From: SAR202 cluster bacterium
GTDB lineage: Bacteria > Chloroflexota > Dehalococcoidia > Lucifugimonadales > Lucifugimonadaceae
Direction: 5' to 3'
NCBI GenBank assembly: GCA_016872495.1
Contig: VGZT01000021.1
Location: forward strand, 1 to 39,129
DNA length: 39,129 nt
Of the stretch, positions 24,059-31,770 are shown in pieces. Position numbers and translations under genes: made by a program. The notes below the pieces were generated by a model. That model searched no databases, was not told where the DNA came from, and saw only the letters and a program-made list of their open reading frames with translations. Each line of letters opens with the position of its first letter. Positions within the stretch are counted from its first letter, which is position 1.

Positions 24059-24561
24059 ACGGCCCGGCTCGGATCGAAGTCCGGCCAGCAGGAACGGGGG
24101 ACTGGCGCCTCATGCGCCGGATACAGTCCTCCGGCAGGCTCTTCGCCTCTGATGGATTCCACCCGGTCGGTACCCCCGGGGTGCCGGGCCAGATCCAGTG
24201 GTTGGTAGCCCTGGCGGGAAGGCAGCCGGTCGGATTCTGCGCGTGGGGGAGTTCACTCGGTGCCGCAGAGATCAGATGGATGGGCACGCTGGGCGACGAC
24301 GCGCTGGCGGCCGGCTCGGCCCTCTGCGAGGCCGTCGCATGCCTGGCCGGCAGGGAGTCTAACCGTCTCACGGTGACCTACCCGGCCGGGCCTGGCGAAG
24401 CGGACTTCTGGGGCCGGCTGGGATTCGTCCCCAACTCCTCCGGGTCCGTGGCAAGAGAGGATGTCGGTCTGATCGTGGCGGAGAAGCGCCTTGCCTGGCC
24501 CGGGCGTCCCGGACTTAGAAGTGGATCGCCTCACCGTGAACGGCCAGCGCCGCTTCCTTGA
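24055..24561 (+). CDS. GNAT-like acetyltransferase (divergent)
   Basis: A 168-residue protein with a probable GNAT fold: first strand and helix at ARIEVRPAGTGDWRLMRRI, a central antiparallel pair at WLVALAGRQPVGFCAWG and AAEIRWMGTLG, a helix after it and a final segment EADFWGRLGFVPNSSG that resembles the FWxxxGF motif of the family. The usual acetyl-CoA loop (Q/R-x-x-G-x-G/A) is not obvious, so it may be an inactive or highly divergent member. ATG 24055 overlaps the TPR stop, so the two are translationally coupled. Its 3' end overlaps the convergent lpdA end by 47 nt, and the last 20 or so residues are probably not structural. Confidence 0.65.
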   Translation: MNGPARIEVRPAGTGDWRLMRRIQSSGRLFASDGFHPVGTPGVPGQIQWLVALAGRQPVGFCAWGSSLGAAEIRWMGTLGDDALAAGSALCEAVACLAGRESNRLTVTYPAGPGEADFWGRLGFVPNSSGSVAREDVGLIVAEKRLAWPGRPGLRSGSPHRERPAPLP

Positions 24562-25918
24562 CCGCCTCCGACAGCGTCGGGTGAGCGTGGGTGGTCACTC
24601 CCAGCTCGTAAGGGGTGCCTTCCAGGGTCTTGAGGACGCCGAACTCGGCGATCATTTCTGTGACCTCGGGGCCAATCATGTGGGCGCCGAGTACCTCGCC
24701 TGACTCCTCGTTGCTCACGATCTTTACAAACCCCTCGTGGTCGCCGATTGCGACCGCCTTGCCCGCCCCGCGGAATGGAAACTTTCCAATCTTGACCTTG
24801 AAGCCCTTTTCCCTTGCCTGCTTCTCGGTCAGCCCGATGCTGGCGATCTGCGGTACGCAGTAAGTGCAGCGTGGCATGTCCGGGTAGCTGATCGCAGGCG
24901 GGTTCAGCCCCTTCAAGCTCTCGGCCACCGTGACGCCCTGTGTGAACGCCACGTGGGCCAGCATCATCTTGCCCGTGACATCGCCTACAGCGTAGATGTT
25001 CGGGATCGTGGTCTGTAGCCGGTCGTTGACCTTGATGAACCCGCGTTCGACCTGCACGCCGACCTTCTCGAGTCCGATACCGTCGGAGTTGGGTTGCACG
25101 CCGACTCCCAGCATCACTTTGTCGCACACGAACTCGCCGGGCTGCCCGCCGGCCTCGTATTTGATCGCGAGCTGAGCGCCGCGCTTTTCGGTGCCTGAGA
25201 CCTTTGCGCCGGTGACGAAGTTGATGCCCTGTTTCTTGAACGCCCGCTCGAGCTCGACCGAGACCTCTTCGTCCTCGGCAGGGACCAGGTGCGGCAGCAT
25301 CTCAAAGATGGTCACCTCGGCCCCGTAGGCGCGGAAGTAGTAGGCGAACTCTACCCCGATCGCGCTACCGCCCACGATACCGATCGACTTCGGCGTCTCC
25401 TTGAGCTCGAGGGCCTGGCGGCTCGTAATGATCGACTTAAGGTCGATCTCGAGATTCGGCAGGCTGCGCGGGCGGGCGCCGGTCGCGATCACGATGTGCT
25501 TTGCCTCGAGCGTCGGACCACCCTCGACCTGCACCGATGTCGGGCCGGCGATCGAGCCCTTGCCCTTGAACACCTCGATCTTGTTCTTCTTTAACAGGAA
25601 GCCAATGCCCTGAGTGAGCGCGGTGGACACCTTCCGGCTGCGCTCCACCGCTTTGCCCATGTCTGCCCTGAAGTTGTCGAACGACAGGCCCCAGTCGGAG
25701 GGCTGCTTGAGGGTGTTCACGAGCTCCGCGTTCTTCAATAGCGACTTGCTCGGGATGCAGCCCCAGTTCAGACAGACACCGCCCAGTCCGCCGATCCCGG
25801 TCCCATCGTCCTTTTCAACCACCGCGGTCTTGAATCCGAGCTGAGCCCCCCGGATGGCCGCGTGGTAGCCGCCAGGGCCGGCGCCGATCACGACAAGGTC
25901 GAACTTTGTTTCGGGCAT
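24515..25918 (-). CDS. lpdA: Dihydrolipoyl dehydrogenase
   Basis: E3 flavoenzyme that reoxidises dihydrolipoyl groups of 2-oxoacid dehydrogenase or glycine-cleavage complexes with NAD. Seen directly: FAD Rossmann GAGPGGYHAA at residues 12-21, the redox disulfide CLNWGCIPSK with Cys49 and Cys54, the NAD-binding IGIVGGSAIGVEFA, AVGDVTGKMMLAHVA, and the C-terminal active-site HAHPTLSEAVKEAAL. 467 residues, standard length. An 8-residue Gly-rich insertion (TGIGGLGG) precedes the disulfide. It stands alone: no E1 or E2 component gene is adjacent. ATG 25918. Confidence 0.97.
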   Translation of the reverse strand: MPETKFDLVVIGAGPGGYHAAIRGAQLGFKTAVVEKDDGTGIGGLGGVCLNWGCIPSKSLLKNAELVNTLKQPSDWGLSFDNFRADMGKAVERSRKVSTALTQGIGFLLKKNKIEVFKGKGSIAGPTSVQVEGGPTLEAKHIVIATGARPRSLPNLEIDLKSIITSRQALELKETPKSIGIVGGSAIGVEFAYYFRAYGAEVTIFEMLPHLVPAEDEEVSVELERAFKKQGINFVTGAKVSGTEKRGAQLAIKYEAGGQPGEFVCDKVMLGVGVQPNSDGIGLEKVGVQVERGFIKVNDRLQTTIPNIYAVGDVTGKMMLAHVAFTQGVTVAESLKGLNPPAISYPDMPRCTYCVPQIASIGLTEKQAREKGFKVKIGKFPFRGAGKAVAIGDHEGFVKIVSNEESGEVLGAHMIGPEVTEMIAEFGVLKTLEGTPYELGVTTHAHPTLSEAVKEAALAVHGEAIHF

Positions 25919-25998
25919 GGATGAACGGGCCTCCCGAGGCGGGCGTGGATAGCCGGCGGAAACCGATTGATATCGATCCGATTATATCGGCGAAGGTA

Positions 25999-26874
25999 CT
26001 ACAGCCTGGGCAGGTCCAGCTGCATCAGCTCGTGCGAGAACACGACCTCGCCGCGATAGAGCTGGCGCACGTCCCCGATCCCCTTCTCCATGACCGGGTG
26101 ACGGGAGAGGTTGGGCCCGATGTGGGCCAGCACGAGGCGCTTGACACCGGCCTCTTCCGCCATTCGTGCCGCTCCCTTGGTCCCGCACTGGAACGGGCCC
26201 TCGCCGTCTTCGTCCATCGCGTCCTGGTCGTTCCAGCACATACACACCATCGTGTCGGCTCCGCGTGCAAGGTCAATGACCGACTTGCAGGGCTGGGTGT
26301 CCCCGGTGAACACGATGCTCCCATGCTCAGTCTCGACCCGGTACGCAAGCGAATCGAGAAACGGCTGGACGTGTTCGGCCGGCGCAGCGGTAACCTGCCA
26401 GTCGGTGCCGTTGTACACGAGGCCGGGTCCGACGTCGCGTGCGTCCACGCTCGGAGCGGGGCGGGGGAGCGACTTGCCGCCGCGGTTCAGGTAAACGCGC
26501 TGGCTGATCGGGTGACCTACGCGCGCCTTCCAGTCGTGCTCGAAAGCACCACCCTCGCCGAGGATCCGCTCCGTGATCGTCTCGGTGAGCTTTGGGCCGA
26601 GAACCTTCAGCTGGTTCTCCTTGCCGATGCTCTGGTCCCACCGACACAGGAGGAAACACGGGTAGTCGATGTCGTGGTCGAAGTGGTGGTGCGTGAAGAA
26701 CAGCCAGTCCACTCTGGTGGGCCACAACCCGGCCTTGACCAGCTTGTGCGTTGCCGCCGGGCCGCAGTCGAACATTGCGAGCCGCCCGCCCCCCAGATCA
26801 AGGACGTAAGATGTCCCAAAGCGGTCTGGCGTGGGCGTGGGCGTACCTGCGCCCAGGACGTGCAATCGCATCAT
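25999..26874 (-). CDS. Metallo-beta-lactamase-fold hydrolase, RNase Z-like
   Basis: A 291-residue MBL-fold protein. The metal motif THHHFDH is at residues 61-67. Later ligands are visible in PAEHVQPF, FTGDTQP and the C-terminal LAHIGPN histidine. The early LGAGTPTPTPDRFGTSY block resembles RNase Z and arylsulfatase-type MBL proteins, where LGxGxPxP is typical, but the exosite arm of true tRNase Z is not obvious, so a small-molecule hydrolase is as likely. The start is the double ATG at 26874 with AAGGAG 4 nt upstream. The same frame is open far upstream, but nothing there looks like protein from this family. It is divergent from the NTF2-like gene. Confidence 0.88.
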   Translation of the reverse strand: MMRLHVLGAGTPTPTPDRFGTSYVLDLGGGRLAMFDCGPAATHKLVKAGLWPTRVDWLFFTHHHFDHDIDYPCFLLCRWDQSIGKENQLKVLGPKLTETITERILGEGGAFEHDWKARVGHPISQRVYLNRGGKSLPRPAPSVDARDVGPGLVYNGTDWQVTAAPAEHVQPFLDSLAYRVETEHGSIVFTGDTQPCKSVIDLARGADTMVCMCWNDQDAMDEDGEGPFQCGTKGAARMAEEAGVKRLVLAHIGPNLSRHPVMEKGIGDVRQLYRGEVVFSHELMQLDLPRL

Positions 26875-26958
26875 TCGCTCCTTCGGAAGCCGAGCAAAGA
26901 AGACCGTAATCTTAACCTCCCAACTCCCTCCTGAAGGGTTGCAACGGAGAGTGGCCTG

Positions 26959-27393
26959 GTGGCCGATTCCGAAGAGTTCCTTGAGGCGGTCCGGAACTGG
27001 TTCGACCAGCTGGGCCGGTGCTGTGCTGCGGTCGACTACGCCAGCGCGCGCGCCATCTTCGATGCCGACGTGGTGTCGTTCGGCACCAGGGCCGCGATCG
27101 TGACCGGGCTGGACCGGCTTGAACAAGAGCAGTGGCGCGGCATCTGGCCGAACATCAGCGACTTCAAGATCGACCTGGACAGCGTCCGCGCCGGGGGGTC
27201 CGGGGGCGTGGCCTGGGGTGTCGCGGTCTGGGATTCGATTGGCTACGACGTGGCCGGCAACCGATTTCCGCGACCCGGCCGGGCGAGCGTGGTGCTGCGC
27301 CGGTCGGGCACACGGTGGCTCTGCATCCACAGTCACTTTTCTCTGAAGCCCGGGACCCCGCCCCGGACATTTGGTCCCGGCGCCGCTCGCTGA
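26959..27393 (+). CDS. NTF2/SnoaL-like fold protein
   Basis: A 144-residue protein whose layout fits the NTF2-like superfamily (SnoaL/DUF4440 type): an N-terminal helix pair (SEEFLEAVRNWFDQLGRCCAAVDYASARAIF), DADVVSFGT, then a helix with W-x-x-IWPN, and four strands including GVAWGVAVWDSIGYD, GRASVVLRR and RWLCIHSHFSL, the last being the typical W-x-I-x-H-x-H-x-S ending. Such proteins bind small molecules or act as isomerases or dehydratases; the role here is unknown. GTG 26959 with GGAG about 9 nt upstream. The Pro/Gly tail after the last strand is probably disordered. Confidence 0.8.
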   Translation: MADSEEFLEAVRNWFDQLGRCCAAVDYASARAIFDADVVSFGTRAAIVTGLDRLEQEQWRGIWPNISDFKIDLDSVRAGGSGGVAWGVAVWDSIGYDVAGNRFPRPGRASVVLRRSGTRWLCIHSHFSLKPGTPPRTFGPGAAR

Positions 27394-27462
27394 GGGCCCG
27401 GCAGCTGGAGCAGAGGTCTTCCCGCCCGGATCAAAAGTGCGCAACCTGCACACAATCCCGCC

Positions 27463-27512
27463 ATTTCCGGGTAATTTTCTACGGAATTCGTAAGGAACCG
27501 CTTGCCGGAAAT
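27463..27512. promoter_or_regulatory. Nested inverted repeats upstream of the SMP-30 gene
   Basis: ATTTCCGG (27463-27470) and CCGGAAAT (27505-27512) are exact inverted copies 34 nt apart. Between them TACG-GAATT-CGTA forms a smaller dyad. The stretch is A/T-richer than its surroundings and lies in the 204-nt gap before the lactonase gene, where a promoter is expected. It may be an operator, or a leader stem. Confidence 0.3.
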
Positions 27513-27597
27513 CGGCAGGTGGAGTAGCCTCTCGACGATTAAGCGCCCCGCGCGGTAACGGCCCCGGATTTTGACCGAGTTCGGTTCCTGGGAAGGG

Positions 27598-28548
27598 ATG
27601 GTTCTTTTCGTGAATCGGAAGCGTGAGTCCAAAATCAAGGTCGAAATGGTCGCCGACGCACGTGCCAGGGTGGGCGAGGGGCCGGTGTGGGATCAACACC
27701 GGCAGGTCCTTTACTGGTCGGACATCCGGACCGGGCGTTTCTTCGAGTTCAATCCATCGACCGGCGTCAACTCCAAGCTCTACGAGGGCGAGTGGATCGG
27801 CGGGTTTGCAGTCAACAGGCGCGGCGGGTTCATCTGCGCGACGTGGTCAGGGCTGGGTCTCCTGAAGCCGCCCAAGGAGTGGCACTGGATCCATCGTGGC
27901 ACGCTGCGGAGCCGCAGGCTCCAGTTCAACGATACGATCGCCGACCCCCGCGGCCGCTTCTTTGCCGGGACGATCTACGACGGCGCGCCAGGGACCCTGT
28001 ACCGGTTCGACCCGCCCAACGGCGATGTCACCGCCATGATCGATGGCGTTGGCATCTGCAACGGGATGGGCTTCTCCCCCGATCTCAAGACGATGTACTT
28101 CACCGATTCGACCGTCAGGACGATCTGGGCGTTCGACTACAACGTCAAGAACGGCGCGATGACCCGCAAGCGCGAGTTCGTGAAGCTGCCGAAGACGGAC
28201 GGGATCCCCGACGGCATGACCGTCGATGCCGAAGGCCACGTCTGGGCCGCCCTCTGGTTCGGTGGATGCGTGGTCAGGTTCGACCCTGACGGCAAGGAAG
28301 AGCGCAGGATCCAGTTCCCCGTTACCCAGACTTCGAGCGTCATGTTCGGGGGCAAGGACCTCAACGAGCTCTATGTGACCTCAGCCTGGATCGGCACGGG
28401 CGATTCCCCGGGAGGGCTGGAGCCGTCCGGATACGACTACCGTGCTCATCGCGGCGGGGAGCTCTACCGGGTCAAGCTGGATGTCCAGGGCAAGCCGGAG
28501 TTCGAAGCGGACTTCCCGTGGCTCAAGAGCGCTCGCCGGGCCGAATAG
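27598..28548 (+). CDS. SMP-30/gluconolactonase-family lactonase
   Basis: A six-bladed beta-propeller enzyme of 316 residues that opens sugar lactones. The divalent-metal ligands of the family are all present: Glu27 (GEGPVW), Asn155 (ICNGMGFS) and Asp205 (GIPDGMTVD), along with Asn111 in FNDTIADPRG, which contacts substrate. Blade repeats such as RGRFFAGTIYDG and GHVWAALWFGG are clear. I chose ATG 27598 with GGGAAGGG directly upstream so that the first strand (IKVEMVADA) is kept. GTG 27610 and ATG 27646 (AAGG 5 nt before) are alternatives. The gene stands alone on + and its stop is 7 nt from the convergent oxidoreductase. It would fit between a sugar dehydrogenase and an acid-sugar dehydratase. 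Confidence 0.92.
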   Translation: MVLFVNRKRESKIKVEMVADARARVGEGPVWDQHRQVLYWSDIRTGRFFEFNPSTGVNSKLYEGEWIGGFAVNRRGGFICATWSGLGLLKPPKEWHWIHRGTLRSRRLQFNDTIADPRGRFFAGTIYDGAPGTLYRFDPPNGDVTAMIDGVGICNGMGFSPDLKTMYFTDSTVRTIWAFDYNVKNGAMTRKREFVKLPKTDGIPDGMTVDAEGHVWAALWFGGCVVRFDPDGKEERRIQFPVTQTSSVMFGGKDLNELYVTSAWIGTGDSPGGLEPSGYDYRAHRGGELYRVKLDVQGKPEFEADFPWLKSARRAE

Positions 28549-28555
28549 TGCCGAG

Positions 28556-29518
28556 CTAGCCGTCACGGAGCCGAGGCAGCACCTCCACCGAAAACTTCTC
28601 CATGATCTCGACGGTCGCATCGGTCGATGCGGCGCTGATCGAGAGGACGATGGTGCTTACGCCTGACGATCGATACCTGACCAGGTCCGAGGCGATCTGC
28701 TCGTAGCCGCCGGTCAGGACTGTTCTCAGGCCGTCCATGTCCACCTCGGGCGCCCCAGGACGCAAGGTATGGCGGAGCGTTACCGCGACCGAGCCGGGGG
28801 CGCGTCCGGCCCTGGCCAGCAATCCAGCCAGGACCTTGCTCTTGTAGGCAGTTTCATCGGGTGTAAGCCGGATCCCGTGCCAGCCATCACCAAGGCGCGC
28901 GGCCCGCTTCAGGGCTGCGTCAGAGTTACCGCCGATCCACACCGGGGGATGGGGTTTCTGGTGGGGCGGAGGATGGAATGCCACGTTCTCGAACGCTACG
29001 TGACGTCCGGCGTACGACGGCTCGCCGGCGCACAGCGCCTTGAACGCCAGGAGGTGGTCGTCGGTCACCGGACCACGATCGCTGAACGTTGCCCCCATCG
29101 CCGAGAACTCTTCAGGCATCCATCCGGTGCCGGCGCCGATCAGCAGTCGGCCGCCGGAAAGGACGTCGAGGGTCGTCAGCATCTTGGCATTCAGGATCGG
29201 GTTCCGGAATGGGAACACCAGGACGCTCAATCCCAGCCGGACGCGCTTAGTGATGCCGGCCACGTAGCCCAGGGTGGTGAGCGCTTCGAGGACGTTCTGC
29301 CCGCGCGGGTCAAGGCCGTCGCCCCCGAACTGCGCCGGATAGCGGCGGGCGAGGTCGACCGGATACACCGTGCGATCGCTGAGCCAGACCGAAGAGAAGC
29401 CAAGATTGTCGGCGGCGACCGCGAGGCGCTCCACGTAGTCGCGCTGTTCGCCAGCGGCGAACACCGGCGTCACCGAGGTTGTGAGCGCCACACCGACCTC
29501 GAGCTGCTGGTTAGCCAC
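28556..29518 (-). CDS. Luciferase-like (LLM-class) flavin/F420-dependent oxidoreductase
   Basis: A 320-residue TIM-barrel protein of the bacterial luciferase superfamily. Seen directly: RLAVAADNLGFSSVWLSDR near the N-terminus, LGLSVLVFPFRNPILNAKMLTTLDVLSGGRLLIGAGTGW (of which NPILNAKML, LSGGRL and GAGTGW are family hallmarks), HPPVWIGGNSDAALKRAARLGDGWHG, and a C-terminal GYEQIASDLVRYRSSGV helix region. These features fit F420-type as well as FMN-type members, so the cofactor is open. The GTG start at 29518 lies 8 nt inside the end of the upstream protease gene, so the pair is probably co-transcribed. Substrate unknown. Confidence 0.9.
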   Translation of the reverse strand: MANQQLEVGVALTTSVTPVFAAGEQRDYVERLAVAADNLGFSSVWLSDRTVYPVDLARRYPAQFGGDGLDPRGQNVLEALTTLGYVAGITKRVRLGLSVLVFPFRNPILNAKMLTTLDVLSGGRLLIGAGTGWMPEEFSAMGATFSDRGPVTDDHLLAFKALCAGEPSYAGRHVAFENVAFHPPPHQKPHPPVWIGGNSDAALKRAARLGDGWHGIRLTPDETAYKSKVLAGLLARAGRAPGSVAVTLRHTLRPGAPEVDMDGLRTVLTGGYEQIASDLVRYRSSGVSTIVLSISAASTDATVEIMEKFSVEVLPRLRDG

Positions 29519-30599
29519 CTTCCGGGGGCCGCTCCGCCAGGGTCACCACGATCTGCAGATTCTCGGCGCCGCGCAGCACTTCGAGGGTGACCTTCTCGCC
29601 GGGGCGCCGGGCCCAGAGCAGGCCAAGAAACTGGTCCCAGCTTGTCACGGCGGCACCACCGAACCTGAGGATCACGTCCCTGGGCTTGATGCCCGCACTG
29701 TCCGCGGGTCCATCGGCAACGCCCGTCACCAGGACTCCCGAGCCGACCTTGAGCTGGAACTGCTCCGCCACCGCAGGGTTCAACGTCCTTCCCTGGAGTC
29801 CGATGAGGGGCCGGCGGACCCTCCCGAACTCGATCAGGTCGTTGGTGAAGCGCGTGACGGTGTCGGAGTTGATCGCAAAGCCGATGCCCTGTGCCTCGGC
29901 GAGGATCGTCGTGTTGATTCCGACGATGTCGCCTCGCAGGTTCACAAGCGGCCCTCCGCTATTGCCTTCGTTGATCGCTGCGTCGGTTTGCATGAGGTCG
30001 GTCAGGGTGAGGCCCGCCGCCGTACGCACGGTACGGCCAAGCGCGCTGATGATCCCGAATGTTACAGTCGGCCCGCCCTCGAGGCCCAGCGCGTTGCCGA
30101 GTGCGAGGACCCAGTCACCCACGTCGACCGCGTCCTTGCTGGCGAAGGTGAGGTAGGGCAGATCCGTCTCGTCGATCTTCAGAACGGCGAGGTCGCTGCG
30201 GCTGTCGCGGCCGACCACTCTCGCTTCAAATACCCGCCTGTCGGTCAGGGCGACATGGATCGAACTGGCACCCGCGATCACGTGGTCGTTGGTGACTACG
30301 TAGCCGTCGGGCCGGATGATCACGCCACTACCCGCGGCCACCTGTTCGACCGGCCTCAGAAAGAAGTCGAGCGAGGTCACGTTGACGTCGACCGCCACTA
30401 CGGCGGGCGACACGTGCGCCACCGTCTCTCTGAGGTTAGGCAGCGCGCCGAGCGCGCCCACCCCGGCCCCGGGCGGCGCGGTCGCGGAACTGACCACCGT
30501 GGCCACCGTCCCCGCACGGGCGCAGCTGGCCACGACCAGCGCGCTGAGCAGCGCGAGCAATAACGAGAAGCGTCGACTATTCGGGATTGGCAAGTTCAA
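29511..30599 (-). CDS. HtrA/DegP-like serine protease, probable lipoprotein
   Basis: A trypsin-like protease with one C-terminal PDZ domain, used for envelope protein quality control. Catalytic residues are visible: His in TNDHVIAG, Asp in RSDLAVLKI and Ser in GNSGGPLVN. The PDZ part spans roughly the last 90 residues, with GSGVLVTGVADGPADSAGIKPRDVI-type sequence. Near the N-terminus RRFSLLLALLSALVV leads to V-A-S-C, a good lipobox with Cys26, so the enzyme is probably lipid-anchored outside the membrane. Start uncertain: TTG 30599 (AGGT upstream) or TTG 30593, both inside the last codons of the yihY gene. A much longer open frame upstream is an arginine/serine-rich shadow of yihY. About 362 residues. 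Confidence 0.9.
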   Translation of the reverse strand: MNLPIPNSRRFSLLLALLSALVVASCARAGTVATVVSSATAPPGAGVGALGALPNLRETVAHVSPAVVAVDVNVTSLDFFLRPVEQVAAGSGVIIRPDGYVVTNDHVIAGASSIHVALTDRRVFEARVVGRDSRSDLAVLKIDETDLPYLTFASKDAVDVGDWVLALGNALGLEGGPTVTFGIISALGRTVRTAAGLTLTDLMQTDAAINEGNSGGPLVNLRGDIVGINTTILAEAQGIGFAINSDTVTRFTNDLIEFGRVRRPLIGLQGRTLNPAVAEQFQLKVGSGVLVTGVADGPADSAGIKPRDVILRFGGAAVTSWDQFLGLLWARRPGEKVTLEVLRGAENLQIVVTLAERPPEGG

Positions 30600-31512
30600 G
30601 CGGTTGCGACCTGATCCGTTCCAGATTCCTGGAGAGTTCCTTGACGCGCTGTTTCTGCTCGACCTTCGCCAGGAAGGCGGTGTAGCGCGACGTCCCGAGC
30701 GCACCGGCGAGCAGGATGATGGAGGACACGTACACCCAGGCGAGGAGCGCCAGCACGGCGCTGACGGCGCCATAGAGGTCAAGAGTGGCCGGGAACGTCC
30801 GCAGGAATTCGACGAATGCGACCGTGGCTAGCTCGAAAACCGCGCCTGCGGCGATCGCGGGCAGCCAGGCCTCACGCAATCGCACCCGGGTGTTTGGTAG
30901 CCACTTGTAAAGGATGAGGAAGGTCGGGAACACCGCGATCCACGGCATGGCGATTGCGATTCGCCCGAGGAAACCGGCGACAAACGGGGCGCCGTCCTGG
31001 AAGAGGTTATTCAAGAATCGCTGGATAGCATCCGGGAAGGTGGTCGTGAAGATTGAGAGGAGCAGGAGCGATGACGCCCCGAACATCAGCGAGAAGTCCA
31101 TTAACCTCTCCTGCAGGAACGGCCGTGTCCTCCGGATTCCCCAAATGTTGTTGATGCTCTTGCGGATCGCGCCAAAGACGGCGGTAGATGCCCAGAACAG
31201 CGCCCCCAGCGCCACCACGCTGCCGATGATCTTCTGCTCATCGACCGTGCGTAGCACGCCCGCGATGAGTTCCTGTCCGACTGGCAGTTGCTTGGGGATC
31301 TCGGTAACCAGCCAGTCGCTAACGCGATTGGAGCCCAGGATCCAGCCCATGAACGCGACCGTCGCGATGAAGAGTGGGAAAACGGAGAAGAACGAATAGA
31401 AGGAGATCGCGGCGGCCATGTACGGCCCGTTCTTGCCAAGGAACTCGTTGAACGCGCCAGCGCAGAACTGTATGAACTTGGCGAAGTAGGTGGCGATCGT
31501 GATCAGGCTCAT
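30577..31512 (-). CDS. YihY/BrkB-family inner-membrane protein
   Basis: A 311-residue protein with about six membrane helices. The family start AAAISFYSFFSVFPLFIATVAF is clear, followed by the GALFWASTAVFGAIRKSINNIWG segment and LLAWVYVSSIILLAGAL helix near the C-terminus. The family was once annotated as ribonuclease BN, but that activity is no longer accepted; the true role is unknown. ATG 31512 with TAGG about 7 nt upstream. The stop lies inside the start region of the htrA-like gene, giving translational coupling of a membrane protein with an envelope protease. It is divergent from trkH across a 258-nt gap. Confidence 0.93.
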   Translation of the reverse strand: MSLITIATYFAKFIQFCAGAFNEFLGKNGPYMAAAISFYSFFSVFPLFIATVAFMGWILGSNRVSDWLVTEIPKQLPVGQELIAGVLRTVDEQKIIGSVVALGALFWASTAVFGAIRKSINNIWGIRRTRPFLQERLMDFSLMFGASSLLLLSIFTTTFPDAIQRFLNNLFQDGAPFVAGFLGRIAIAMPWIAVFPTFLILYKWLPNTRVRLREAWLPAIAAGAVFELATVAFVEFLRTFPATLDLYGAVSAVLALLAWVYVSSIILLAGALGTSRYTAFLAKVEQKQRVKELSRNLERIRSQPLELANPE

Positions 31513-31607
31513 CGTTGCCTATTTTCCGTTGGGGAGGCTGCCGTAGGCAACGATGAAGGTTGTACGAGGGTCGTCGGCCAGGTTCTCAGAGAGTAAAATC
31601 CCGCCCT

Positions 31608-31637
31608 GGGACGGCCAGAGGCTGTCCCTTGTCGTTT
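31608..31637 (+). promoter_or_regulatory. Hairpin with T-rich tail in the trkH leader
   Basis: GGGACGGCC-AGA-GGCTGTCCC (31608-31628) forms a 9-bp stem (one G-T pair) with a 3-nt loop, followed by TTGTCGTTT. It lies about 140 nt before the trkH start in the divergent region, so it could act as an attenuator on the plus strand. Downstream, CGGGGGAAC (31642-31650) and CTGAATCCG (31729-31737) resemble fragments of the c-di-AMP riboswitch consensus, but other conserved blocks were not found. Confidence 0.3.
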
Positions 31638-31770
31638 CAACCGGGGGAACAGGCGCGGTCGACGGGTAACGGGTGCCGCGGCTGTCGAGATTGGCGCCGG
31701 CACCTGGGATCGGAATGACCTGGCGGACCTGAATCCGGAGACCGGGGCTCTGTTCCGGACCTGATCAAGC

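Noticed and set aside
26875-27699. N-terminal extension of the MBL hydrolase frame
   Set aside because: The frame stays open upstream of the double ATG but lies opposite the NTF2-like gene and has no family similarity. The AAGGAG site supports the start at 26874.
30600-30782. N-terminal extension of the HtrA frame
   Set aside because: It overlaps yihY out of frame, is Ser/Arg-rich, and would bury the lipoprotein signal in the middle of the protein.
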